Source: Heterohyrax brucei (lineage: Eukaryota > Chordata > Mammalia > Hyracoidea > Procaviidae). Taken from it: a stretch of 64,000 nucleotides of DNA. The notes below the pieces were generated by a model, which did no database searches, was not told the origin of the DNA, and saw nothing but the letters and a program-made list of their open reading frames with translations. Each line of letters opens with the position of its first letter. Position 1 is the first letter of the stretch. Below are positions 41,330-51,655 of the stretch, one piece after another. Made by a program: the position numbers and the translations under genes. The stretch spans positions 151,336,329 through 151,400,328 of the forward strand of contig CM053143.1 in assembly GCA_028571685.1 (NCBI GenBank). Reading direction: 5' to 3'.

Positions 41330-41745
41330 ATTATTGAGTTGTCAAAGTTTTGTATATATTTTGGTTATTAGACTCTTGTTGGATATGTTTTTCTAATAAT
41401 ATTCACCTAGTTGATAACTTGTATTTTCATTTGTTTGGTAAAGTCCTTTAATTAATTCTTTTTTTTTAGTTTTTTTGTGATGTCTCATTTATTTATCTTT
41501 TGCTGTTTGTACTTTCATTGTTGTATTAGATAATCTGTTATTAAAAGCTAGACCTGATAGCACTGCCCCAGCATTGACATCTAAGAATTTTTCTTGAGTA
41601 GACATTTCACCAAAGAGGATATTCAGATGGCCATGAAACACATGAGAAGATACTCAGTGTCGTTAGCCATTAGAGAAATGCAAATAAATCCCAAAAGGAG
41701 ACACCATTTCAATCCCACTAGAGTGCCTTGGGTTGCACTGTTGAA
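41330..41745 (+). mobile_element. L1M fragment with inverted 5' part (twin-priming type)
   Basis: About 41330-41530 is antisense ORF2 sequence (GAGTTGTCAAAGTTTTGTAT, GGTTATTAGACTCTTGTTGG). About 41583-41745 is sense ORF2 sequence that begins where the inverted part stops in L1 coordinates (GAGTAGACATTTCACC, CATGAGAAGATACTCAGTG). An inverted upstream block followed by the adjoining downstream block is the signature of twin priming. The element has no visible 3' end; RTE sequence follows. Confidence 0.65.
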
Positions 41746-42054
41746 AGATTCCACAAGAAAAATACCAGATGATGCAGGAAGCATTAGAAAAAGGTAGAAG
41801 AAATACACAGAGTCACTTTAACAAAAACAAGTGGGTGATGTTCAGCCGTTTCAGGAGGTATTAGATGATCAGGAACTGATAGTAATGAAGGAAGAAGTCT
41901 AAGCTGTGCCGAAGGCAGTGGTGAAAAACGAGGCTCCAGGAATTACTTGATTTCCTCTTTAGATGTTTCAGCAAATGGATGCAGTACTGGAAATGCTCAA
42001 TCATCTATGCTGAGAAATTCAGAAGAAAGCTGTCTAAACAACTGACCAGGAGGG

Positions 42055-42886
42055 AAAAAACTTACTTCCATTGAGTTGATTCTGACTCATAGCAACTCTA
42101 TAGGATGAAATAGAACTACTCCATAGTTTTTCCAAGGAGCAGCTGGTCAATTTGAGCAGCGAAATTTTTTCAAAAAATTTTTTTCTTAATTATCATTTTT
42201 TTATTGTACTTTAAATGAAGTTTGTAGTTCAAGTTAACGTCTCATACAAAAAATTTATGCACACATGGTTATGTGGCCCGAGCTGCTTTCCCTGTACTAT
42301 AATACCACACTTCTTTCCACCCCAGATATCCCGTGTCTGTACATCTAGCTCCTGTCCCTTTTTGTCTTCTCATCTTGCTTCTGGACAGATCCTGCCCATT
42401 GAGTCCCATGTGTGTACTTGAGCTGAGAAACACAGCTTTCATAAGTATCATTTTATGTCTTATAGTCTCATTTAATCTTTGAATAGTTGGCTTTGGGAAT
42501 GATTTTAGTTCTGGTTAACAAAGCATATGGGAGCCATGCTTTCAAGGGTCTCTGAACCCTCATTCAGACCACTAAGTTTGGTCTTTTTACAAGGAATTGA
42601 GTTCTCAACTCCACTTTGCTCCTGCTCTGTTAGGGACTCAGTTGTGTTCCCTGTCAGGGCAGTTGGTGGTAGCTCAGCACCATCAAGTTCTTCTGGTCTC
42701 AGGCTGATGGAGTCTCTAGTTTTGTAACCCTTTCTGTCTCTTTGACTAATATTGTCTTTGTGTCTTTGATGTTCTTCATTCTTCTTTGCTCCAGGTGGGT
42801 TGAGACCATTTGATGCATCTTACATTGAACTGCTTACCTCTTGATTAGCAGCTGTAGCTCTTAACCTCTCTGCCAACAGGATTTCC
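42055..42886 (-). mobile_element. AfroSINE split by an L1 3'UTR, within RTE
   Basis: The left piece is about 42055-42162 (TTCTGACTCATAGCAACTC, ending in AATTTGAGCAGC) and the right piece about 42823-42886 (TTGAACTGCTTACCTC, ending in ACAGGATTTCC). Together they make one antisense element. RTE reads on at 42887. Confidence 0.85.
42163..42822 (-). mobile_element. L1 3'UTR only, innermost of three nested elements
   Basis: The antisense tail is TTTTTTTCTTAATTATC at about 42178, followed by GAAGTTTGTAGTTCAAGTT and 3'UTR text similar to 1.1 kb (TTGGTGGTAGCTCAGCACC). Flanks TTGAGCAGC and TTGAACTGC form a likely diverged TSD within the SINE B-box region. Confidence 0.8.
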
Positions 42887-44080
42887 AGCCTACTGGGAGA
42901 GATCCATATTTCTACCCATTCCAAAGAAAGGTGATCCAACAGAATGTGGAAATTAGCAAGCAGTATCATTAATATCATGCATGTAAAATTTTGCTACAGA
43001 TCCTTCAGAAGCAGCTGCAACAGTACATTGACGAAATTTCCAGAAATTCAATCTGGGTACTAAAGAGAACTTTGAATGAGGGATATTACTGCTGATGTCA
43101 CATGGATCCTGGCTGAAGGAAGAGATACTGGGAGTGTATTTACCTGTGTTTTATTGTCAGTAAGAAGGCAGTCGACTGTGTTCATCAAGAAGAATTATTG
43201 ATAATATTACAAAGAATGGGAGTTCCAGAACACTTGATTGTACTCATGAGGAACATGTGCTTAAACCAAGAAGGAGTCATTTCATTGGAACAAGAGAGTG
43301 CTGCATGGCTTAACACTAAAAAAAGGTAAACATCAATGGTGTGTCCTTTCACCATGGTTACTCAGTCTGTATGCTGAGCAAATAATCTGAGAAGCTGGAC
43401 TAAATGAAGAAGAATGTGACGTCAGGATTGGAGGAAGACTCATTAACAGCCTACAATATGCAGATGAGACAACCTTTTTTACTCAAAGTGAAAAGGACTT
43501 GAAGCACTTACTGATGAAGATCAAGGACCACAGCCTTCAGTATGGAGTACACCTTAACACAAAGAAAACAAAAGTCCTCACAACTGGACCAATAAGCAAC
43601 ATCATGGTAAATGGAGAAAAGATTGAAGTTGTTAGGAATTCCATTTTACTTGGGTCCATAATTAACACCCTTGGAAGCAGCAGTTAAGAAATGAGAAGAC
43701 ACATTTCATTGGGCAGGTATCCTGCAAAAACCCTCTTCGAAGTGTTGAAAAGCAAAGATGTCACCTTCAAGACTAATGTGCACCTGGCCAAAGCCATGCT
43801 GTTTTCAGTTGCATCATATGTATGTGAAATCTGGCCAGTGAATAAGGAGCACTGAAGAAAATTTGATGCCTTTGAAGTATGGTATTGGCCAAGAATATTA
43901 GTTATACCATGAACAGCCAGGAGAAGGAACAGGTGTGTTTTGGAAGAAGCACAGCCAGAATGCTCATAAGAAGCAAGGATGGCAAAACTCTACTCACGTA
44001 CTTTGGACATTTTATCAGAAGGGACCAGTCCCTGAAGAAAGACACTGCGCTTAGTAAAGTAGAGGTGGATTGACAGTGAC
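42887..44080 (+). pseudogene. RTE reverse transcriptase and C-terminus, broken
   Basis: The DNA follows the RTE reverse-transcriptase order. The catalytic box is visible at about 43457-43468 as YADE instead of the usual YADD. The longest open piece, 43499-43687, reads LMKIKDHSLQYGVHLNTKK and continues to a VLTTGPISNIMVNG segment, then a TAA stops it. A later piece at 43879-44073 holds the C-terminal LLTYFGHFIRRDQSLKKD region. Multiple stops and frameshifts make it non-functional. Confidence 0.85.
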
Positions 44081-44249
44081 TGCAAGCATAACAATGGTTT
44101 AAGGATGGCTCAGGACCAGGCAGTGTTTCATTCTGTTGTACACAGTGTCACTGTGAGTCAGAACAGAAACAGTTGCACCTGACAATAACAACAAGGATGG
44201 ATAAGATAAAAAGAAGCAAATACATCACCACCAACAACAAAAGGAAAAT

Positions 44250-44830
44250 AACATATGTTGCTGAAAGTGTAGGGAACCATTATCTAGTGGGAATGCGAAC
44301 TAGCAGAACTGGTTTGGGGAACAAGATGGCATTTTCTCAAAAAACTAAAAATAGAACTACCGTATGACCCAACAATTCTACTCCTAGGTATATACCTAAA
44401 GGACTTGAAAACAGAGACTTGTACACTACTGTTCACTGCAGCACTATTCACAATAGCCAAAACGTGGAAACAACCTGAATGCCCATCAGGAGATGATTGT
44501 AGTACAATGGGATATCACTCAGCCAGTAGGAGAAGTAAAGTCATAATACATGCTACAGTATGAAGGGAGCTGGAAGATACTATGCCGAGTGAAATAAGTC
44601 AGTCACAAAAGGATAAACAATATATGACATCACTTATATAAAAAGATAAGAAATGACAATTGTGTGGAAACCAAAGTCTATTAGTGGTTACCAAGAGTGA
44701 TAGGGAGAAGGAAAGGAGGAAGTTATGGGAAAGACCACGTTGATTTAAGAGTAATGCTGTACCATTGATTATTGCAATTGCTATCAATAAATTGTATAGT
44801 TCTCAAAAGTTGACAAGTTATGTGATGTAT
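44250..44830 (+). mobile_element. Ancient L1M 3' region, sense
   Basis: L1M landmarks in order: CCGTATGACCCAACAATTCT, CTATTCACAATAGCCAAAAC, GGAAACAACCTGAATGCCC, GAGTGAAATAAGTCAGTCAC and GTGGTTACCAAGAGTGATAG. The ORF2 end is broken by many lesions. An A-rich stretch near 44838-44852 may be its tail. Confidence 0.85.
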
Positions 44831-44852
44831 GTACAAAAATGAGAAAAAAAAG

Positions 44853-45229
44853 GTTCTGTTGAAGTTACTGCTTATGTACAGTGCAAAACCTCATGGGATT
44901 TGGTTTCTCAGTTTGGAGATTTATGGTCATGATTATATGGGACATCGAGTTAATTGGCTTCATAATGTGTTTAGTGCTTTTGTTTGACCTCCCATTTTGT
45001 TGCATAGTGAGTATTGGGGTTTGTAAAACTAGTAAGCAGCTATCCAAGGCACAATAATTAGTATTTATTTGCCTGGAACAACTGAGAAGAGAGGAGAATT
45101 GAAATAGGAGGAGGGTGTAGAATGTGTGACTAATTTGTTCCATGAACAACTGCCTCCTTTGCCAGGAGGCTAGAAGACCTGGCTTGTGTCTGGGTACCAC
45201 TGCTGAACATTTTGATCAAAAGATTCCTT
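44853..45229. other. Unique sequence
   Basis: An antisense frame of 111 codons at 44865-45200 has no known domain. No repeat recognised. Confidence 0.35.
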
Positions 45230-45690
45230 AGAAGTTGAAAAATGCAGAACACAATTTAAAATTCTCATGGTCTCCAGACGTTCTGGATTCACGGAGGCAG
45301 GATGAACCTCTGAATCAGTTGCCCTGAGATACCCCGTGAACTCTAAACCAAAAATATTCCATGGAGCCTTCTTAAAATCAAATAGTAGTTTAGCTGAACT
45401 AGTAAAGAATGTCTACCTGGAGCATTGTTGTTTTTCAGGAGCTACCTATAATTGACAACAGCAACTTAAAATATTAGAAAGTCAAGTAATACACCTATGA
45501 GGTCAAGTCAAGGGGGGAAGTAAGTTTATATTAATGGGGAGGTACAGCTCAGAAAAAGATGATGAGAATGATTGCACAACTCAAAGAGTGTAATCAGAGT
45601 CACAAATTGTACACATGGAAACTTGAGTTTTATGTTTTACTGTATTTTTTTCTCTGAACAACAAAATAAGTAAAATTAAATAAACAAAAA
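45230..45690 (+). mobile_element. Unnamed afrotherian-type repeat
   Basis: TCTCATGGTCTCCAGACG, GAATGATTGCACAACTCAAAG and AATTGTACACATGGAAACTTG, ending in AACAACAAAATAAG, resemble a repeat that I associate with afrotherian genomes, but I cannot state its class. Confidence 0.4.
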
Positions 45691-45716
45691 CAGAAAATGA
45701 ATACAATATTAAAAGA

Positions 45717-46076
45717 CCAAAATGCAACTTTGGTGACTAAGGTGTGTCTGACCCAAGCCATGGCATTTTTGTTTACCTCACATGCACGCAGAAGTTGCTT
45801 GGTGAAAAAGCAAGGCCAAAGAAGAATCAAGATGTTTAAATTGTGATGTTGGCAAAGAATATTGATGGACTGCCAGAAGAATGAACCAGTGGTTCTTAGG
45901 AGAAGTACAGCCAGAATATTCCTTAGATTCATACTTATTTTAGACATGTCATCAGCAGAGACAGACTACTAAATAAAGACGTGGTATTTGGTAGAGGGTC
46001 AACAAAAAAAAAAGAGGAGACCCCCAATGATGTGGACATCACATTTGCCCAAATGCAGTATGTCATTTGATTTCTT
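45717..46076 (+). mobile_element. RTE LINE copy, left part, interrupted by L1
   Basis: GGTGTGTCTGACCCAAGCCATG, ATTGATGGACTGCCAGAAG and GAGGAGACCCCCAATGATG follow the C-terminal part of the RTE. It breaks at the L1 insertion, and the element ends after it. Confidence 0.8.
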
Positions 46077-47937
46077 TTTTTAATTATGATTGAATGAAAA
46101 TGGACATTCCCATATAAGTTTGCATGCTGACCTGTATGCAACTTCCACTGCTCTCCTTGCATAGTGATAGCATACTCTTCTTTTCTGCTCCATACATGTC
46201 TTATCTTCCCAACAGTCTCCTATTTTCTCCTCTCCACTCATTCCCCTTCCTCCAGTATGAGGTCAACAGGACAACCTCCTATAGATGCCTAGAACCATAA
46301 AGTGCCCACAAAATACGGTCACCAAGTCCAGTGTATTGCTGTCCGAAAAGTTGACCTTCATTATGATTTATGGACAGGGGCAGCATCAGGGCCAGGGACC
46401 ATGCTCCCAGGGGAACTCTAAAGTCCTTGGACCATCAACTGTGGTCTTTTAGTGGGAATCTCAGGGTGCAGCCTTATGTATACTTGTGTCACCAGTGAGA
46501 CTCAACTTCATGAGCTCCATTGTGGCTATCACTGGTGGTGGCCGGGCACCATCTGGTTCTTCCAGTCACAAGTCAATGTCAGTCTCTCTGTCTTCTGGAT
46601 TCTCTTTCCCTCATGTAGTTACAGACCTTGTTGATATTCCGTTCCTGCTAAGTTGGGACCATTTGCTGTACCCTCAGATGGCAGCTTGGTAGCTTTTAAG
46701 ACCCCAGACACCACTCACTACTGTGGGGTATAGAGAGTCCTCATTAGCAAAACACTAGTTGTGCTAATTGGCTTTGATTTTCCCTGAGAGCATGGTCCTT
46801 GGCTCCCCACCCCAGCTACTCTGTCCTTGCAATATTGGGTTAGGATGGGAGGAGCACACAAGTTGTGTTGAAGTCCCGTTAATATTGATCTTCTTACTAA
46901 TGTGTGCTGTCACCAATTTCACCCAACAAAATTTCTAATAACTATCTAATCTAAACCCTCCCACCTCGCCCTCCTGCCCTCCCCACCCTTGCAGCTGTCA
47001 AAGAGTCTTTTCTGTTATGCATGAGTCTACTTTTAAGTTCTTATCTTAGAGGTCTCATACAATATTTGTCCTTCTGTTGCTGACTACTTTCGCTCAGCAT
47101 AATGTCCTCCAGTTGAAACCAGGTTAAGAAATGTTTCCTGTTATCGTCATTGTTCTTTATCATTGCATAGTGTTCCATCGAGTGTATATACCATAGTTTA
47201 CCTATCCATTCTTCTGTTGTTGGGCATCTGGGTTGTTCCATCTTTTTGCTGTTGTGGACTGTGCTGCGATGAACATTCGTGTGCATGTATCAGTTGGTGT
47301 GAATGGCCTTGATTCTATAGAATAGATTCCAAGCAGTGGAATTACTGGGTAAAATGGTATATCTATATCCATTATTTTAAGATGGTGCCAGATTGCTTTC
47401 CAAAGATGTTGCACCATTTGGCAATCCCACCAACTGTGTAGGAGAATTCCAATCTCTCCACAACCTCTCCAGCATTTAGTGTTTTGTGTTTTTTGGATCA
47501 TGGCCAACCTTGTTGGGGTGAGATGGTCTCATTGTTGTTTTGATTTTCATTTCTTTAATAGCTAATGATTGTGAGCATGTCCGCATGTGTTTTTTGGCTG
47601 CCTGGATCTCTGCTTTAGAGAAGTGTCTGTCTCTGTCTCCTTTGCCCGTTGCTTAATTGGATGATTTATCTTTTTCTTATTGATATTTTGTAGTACCTTA
47701 TAGATTATGGAGATCAGGCATCGGTCTGACGTATAGTTGCTAAATATTTTTTCCCATTCTGTATGTAGATGGCCTTTCAATTCTATTAATAAAATCTTTG
47801 GATGAGCAAAAGTATTTGATTCTTAGTAGTTCCCATTTATCTATTTTCTCATCTGTTCTTCTGTTGTTTGTGGTTTGTTTGACAGATTTTGAAGTCTGTC
47901 TGCATCCTGTATTAAACCTTCCATTGTTGTTCCTTCG
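46077..47937 (-). mobile_element. L1, 1.86 kb, with a perfect 11-bp TSD
   Basis: Antisense L1 with T-rich tail, about 960 bases of 3'UTR (to about 47040) and ORF2 C-terminal sequence to 47937. The direct repeats TTTGATTTCTT at 46066-46076 and 47938-47948 are identical, and RTE sequence lies on both sides. Confidence 0.95.
47041..47930 (-). pseudogene. L1 ORF2 C-terminal remnant, frameshifted
   Basis: Three overlapping frames (47041-47286, 47202-47507 and 47562-47780) cover the C-terminus, including the CWRGCGEIGILLHSWWDC segment, in which the second cysteine position of the family's HC pair is changed to serine. Frameshifts separate them. Confidence 0.88.
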
Positions 47938-47948
47938 TTTGATTTCTT

Positions 47949-48107
47949 GACTGTAGCTTCAGTGGGTGCAGTGCACTAAGTCGTTTTTTATGTGGTCTTT
48001 GTAGCCAGTGATTGTGACGGTGGTTGAAGACTGTCAGTGTTTTGTTCTCTCACGTATATGAGGTTGGTGCGAGTCAAAGCTGACTTGACGGTGCCTAACA
48101 AAAACTG
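47949..48107 (+). mobile_element. RTE LINE 3' end, right part
   Basis: Resumes after the L1 with CAGTGATTGTGACGGTGGTTG and TGACTTGACGGTGCCTAAC, ending in AAAAACTG. Confidence 0.7.
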
Positions 48108-48230
48108 ATTGGAAGCTCTCTGTAAGCCATCAAGGCTTGTCAACTGTTAGTTGTGCTGTAGGATAACTCGCTGTATTTGCAAATCCCTCCTCCCAATTTT
48201 GGTAACTCTAGGTCTTTTTTCTAGTCTGTT

Positions 48231-48400
48231 TAACCAAAAAACCCAAACCCAGTGCTGTTGAGTCAATTCCTATTCACAGTGACCCTATAATGAACAGTAG
48301 AACTTCTCCATGGAGTTTGTGTGGAACACCTGGCAGATTCAAACTGCCATCCTTCTGGTTAGAAGATGCAGAAATTAACTACTGTGCCACTAGGGTTTCC
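48231..48400 (-). mobile_element. AfroSINE, antisense
   Basis: Complete copy from CCAAAAAACCCAAACCCAGTGC to TGCCACTAGGGTTTCC. Confidence 0.88.
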
Positions 48401-49263
48401 AGGCCTACTTAATTTCTCTTTCAGTCTCCCACTGGCTAATGCTCTGGAAGCCCATCATGAGAAGGGGCTGTCACTCCCTCTTTTCAGAATGCTTACTCTC
48501 ACTCAGTCTTCTCCACTTCTTTTTAGTACGGTACCTCTGCTCATTAGCTATTCTGACTGTCCTGTGTTCAGAGTTCAGATTCTCTCATTTAACCTTTGCA
48601 GAGAGCAAACCTGCTTGCATTTGCTGCATTGGGAATAGGGGCAGGTGGCAGCCTTCATGGTTAGGTAATGATCTGGAGGTTTTCACCTTACACTAAGTTG
48701 CAAGCGGTCCTCCAGTTGGTTTTCAAGGCCCTCTCTGTCATACCCACAGTGCAGAAGGTGTTGCTCACTTGAAGACTTAGCTACCTTATCTTGTCCTTTG
48801 CTAAGATTCTCTCCCCCATGGTGGCTTGTTTCAACTTCACAATTCTTTCATAGGCATAGGTATATTACTTTACTTTTCCCTGCTTTAGAAATTCACTTGT
48901 TCTTGGTTCCATTTTCCCGAAATTTCTTCCATTGCTTTTCTCCACTTCTGTTCTCTTTTTCTGTATGAGTTTAGCCCATCCTCACCCTTAGCATTATTTG
49001 GCGGGATTTTTAGAGAGAGTAGATAGGAACACATGATTATAGTCCGCTACGTGCAAAGCCGTATTAATCAACTTTTGAGATTTAGTCCTTTAATTTGGTA
49101 TGTGGCTGTCTGGTCTATTAAACAGGACCAATTTGGTCACACTAGGATGAATTCCATTTACTATACATTTCAGTTTTATTCAGAGATTGTTAATTTCATT
49201 GTCAAAACGAACTAGATGGTACTCTTTCTTCATTTTGATATGTAGTAGGAAAAAAGGACCCAC
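48401..49263. other. Unique or unrecognised sequence
   Basis: Pyrimidine-rich in places. Overlapping frames of 85-90 codons at 48366-48696 start in or beside the SINE and look fortuitous. Confidence 0.4.
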
Positions 49264-49277
49264 TATGTCTAGAGTAT

Positions 49278-49346
49278 TATGGGGCAGTTCTACTCTGGCC
49301 TCTAAGGTCATCATGAGTCAGATGTGACTTGACGGCACTGGGTGTG
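49278..49346 (+). mobile_element. 5'-truncated AfroSINE with a perfect 14-bp TSD
   Basis: Only the last 69 bases of the SINE (TATGGGGCAGTTCTACTCTG to GACGGCACTGGGTGTG), enclosed by TATGTCTAGAGTAT at 49264-49277 and 49347-49360. It has no A-tail at all. This is direct evidence for copying from the 3' end. Confidence 0.93.
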
Positions 49347-49360
49347 TATGTCTAGAGTAT

Positions 49361-49835
49361 AAATTCCAAGTGTGACTTCAAATCCAGTCCTAGGTGTAGC
49401 ATATAGTTTTCCACACTGCAAAGAATATTGTAATGACCTGTTTTTGTTGGAATATTCAACAGCCAGAATCCCACGTAAGTCAGCATTTCTTAACTTTCCT
49501 GCTAGTTTGAATTAAGTGGCATCCAAGCTGGAATAATACTCTTTTCTAAGAACTACTTTTTCCTGTGGTTCCAGTTGTGTTCTGCAGCGAACTGAGTTTC
49601 TAGTAGGCATCTCTACACATCCTATAGAAGAATTCCAGATCATGACATCTTTTTCCATTTCTGTAATAAAATCAGTTAGAGTATCTCTTCCAAAATGCCA
49701 ACAATTTGGTAAATTTTTCAAGACTTAGTGAGCACATAAACACAGGTATTATAATTTTCAGAATAACTCCCCCCCCCCTTTTTTAACAATGTTTATTGTT
49801 AAAGTGCTGAATTTTTACATCAAATAATGCACATC
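49361..49835. other. Unique sequence
   Basis: No repeat recognised; a C-run lies at about 49768-49777. Confidence 0.4.
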
Positions 49836-49847
49836 TTCTACATTTCT

Positions 49848-50001
49848 GGAAACCCTGGTGGTATAGTGATTAAGTGTTGCCATTGCTAACTGGAAGGTAG
49901 ATAGTTAAGATTCACCAAGTGCTCCCTAGAAACTCTATTGGGTAGTTCTACTCTGTCTGTAGGGTTGCCATGATTTGGAATGGACTCGATGTCAGTGGAT
50001 T
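49848..50001 (+). mobile_element. AfroSINE, sense, with a perfect 12-bp TSD
   Basis: GGAAACCCTGGTGGTATAGTG to CTCGATGTCAGTGGATT, flanked by TTCTACATTTCT at 49836-49847 and 50002-50013. Confidence 0.95.
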
Positions 50002-50013
50002 TTCTACATTTCT

Positions 50014-50904
50014 TTGCCAACTGCACCCTCTCCCCTCAGTAGTTTCATATGCGTGCTATGCTAATTTACTTTTATAGCAACATATAAAAAAAATTGTCTT
50101 GAGGTGCTTATGAAAATACTTTGTGGGAAGGAAAAGAATGGTTGGCAAATAAACATAGAAGTTGTTATTTTGTAAGATTAACAGTATATTAAGGATTTCT
50201 GTGACATTACTTTTAGCCTTATGCAATTATTATAAAGCAAAAGGACAGGCAGGCAGGTCAGATTTTAAAATTGTTTTATGCTGCAGGGTTTGAATGAGTA
50301 GAGTGAAACCTGACTCACCCTGTAGAGCTTCTAGAATCTTATTTTAAAAATGATACTTGCTTTCACTTGGTAGAATTAATTTTTTTCTGGTTTTAGACAC
50401 CTCATTGTCTTTGTTGATAAATCAAGATCGAGAGTATGTCGTAGTTCTGAGAAGAAATATTTCTATTTGAAGGTTCCTGTTTTCGTCACTGGAGGTGAAG
50501 ATTGCAGGGCGTCTGTTTTGTGCTAAAGCTCACTTCAAGTGTTGCTGCTTCTGAGCAACAAGCAACAAGTGCTTCTGTCCTTAAGACCAAAAATAGATGC
50601 TGTTTTTCATTATCATAGCTCAAAAGATCATCTTCTTTAATGAGATGAATGCATCCCTTGTGGTTTCCACAGATTTAATGATCAGATTGTTTCATGCAGA
50701 GCTTGAGGAAAAATAACCTCAATAGATAATGGAAATTTTTCTGAAAGTTAAAACAAATGAGTTTATTTCTTTTTCTTCTCATGTCTGTTCATTGCTTCTT
50801 CCTTTTGTAGTTTACCCATTGTTTAAAGTTGTACTTTAGATAGACATTTGCAGAGCAGATTAGTTTCTCATTAAATAATCAATATGGATATTGTTTTGTG
50901 ACAT
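50014..50904. other. Unique sequence
   Basis: No repeat or gene identified. Confidence 0.4.
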
Positions 50905-51655
50905 TGACTGCCAGCCCCACAATATGTCCATACTCTCCGCTTCTTGACCCTGGGTTCCCATTACCAGCCTCCCTGTCCCCTCCTGCCTTCTTGTCCTTGC
51001 TGCTGGGCTGGTGTACCCCTTTAGTCTAATTTTATTTTAAGGGTCTGTTCAGTCTTTGGCTAAAGAGCAAACCTCAGGAATGACTTCATGACCCCTGTGA
51101 GAGCAGTCAGTGGTGGTAGCCAGGCATCACCTGCTTGTGCTGGATTCAGTCTCGTGGAGGCTGTAGTGGTTGTGGTCCGTTGGTCCTTTTTCCCTTGTAT
51201 CTTTGGTATTCTTCATTGTCCGTTGTTCTAGATAGGGTGAGACCAGTGGAGTATCTTAGATACCCCACAAGCTTTTAAGACCCCATATAATATCACAGTA
51301 GAATGTAGAACATTTTCTCTATAAACTAGGTTATGTCAGCTGAGCTAGACATCCCCTGACATTGTGGCCTCCAGACCTCAGCCCAGTAATTTAGTCCCTT
51401 AGGGAGTTTGTATGTGTCTATAAAACTTCTGGAAACCCTGGTAGAGTAGTGGTTAAGTACTATGTGAGCTAACCAAAAGGTGGGCAGTTCAAATCCTCCA
51501 GGTGCTCCATGGAAACTCTTATGGAGCAGTTCTGCTCTGTCTGTAGGGTCACTATGAGTCAGAAATGACGTGATGGCAGTGGGTTTGGTTTGGGTTTGGT
51601 ATGAAGCTTCCATGACCTTGCCTTGGGCAAGTTGTCCTGGCTACCTCAGTGTTGT
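50905..51655 (-). mobile_element. L1 3'UTR fragment, diverged lineage, split by an AfroSINE
   Basis: GTGGTGGTAGCCAGGCATC, GTTCTAGATAGGGTGAGACC and AAGCTTTTAAGACCCCATAT are 3'UTR landmarks; after the SINE, TTGGGCAAGTTGTCCTGG seems to continue it. Confidence 0.6.
51430..51600 (+). mobile_element. AfroSINE, sense, in the L1 fragment
   Basis: GGAAACCCTGGTAGAGTAGTGG to TGATGGCAGTGGGTTTGG with a TTTGG-repeat tail. Flanks AAAACTTCT and GAAGCTTCC hint at a decayed TSD. Confidence 0.9.

Larger units (their letters stand above)
41762..44195 (+). mobile_element. RTE LINE, longest copy, carrying nested insertions
   Basis: Sense copy from AGATGATGCAGGAAGCATTA to CACCTGACAATAACAACAAG. It covers the region upstream of the reverse transcriptase, the reverse-transcriptase domain and the C-terminus. 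An AfroSINE, itself split by an L1 3'UTR, interrupts it at about 42055-42886. This copy gives the order used to interpret the other RTE fragments. Confidence 0.92.

Noticed and set aside
44865-45200. 111-codon antisense frame as a gene
   Set aside because: No domain, no conservation evidence, and length within chance expectation for 64 kb of AT-rich DNA.
48366-48696. Two overlapping plus-strand frames as a small gene
   Set aside because: They begin in the head of an antisense AfroSINE and overlap in different frames.
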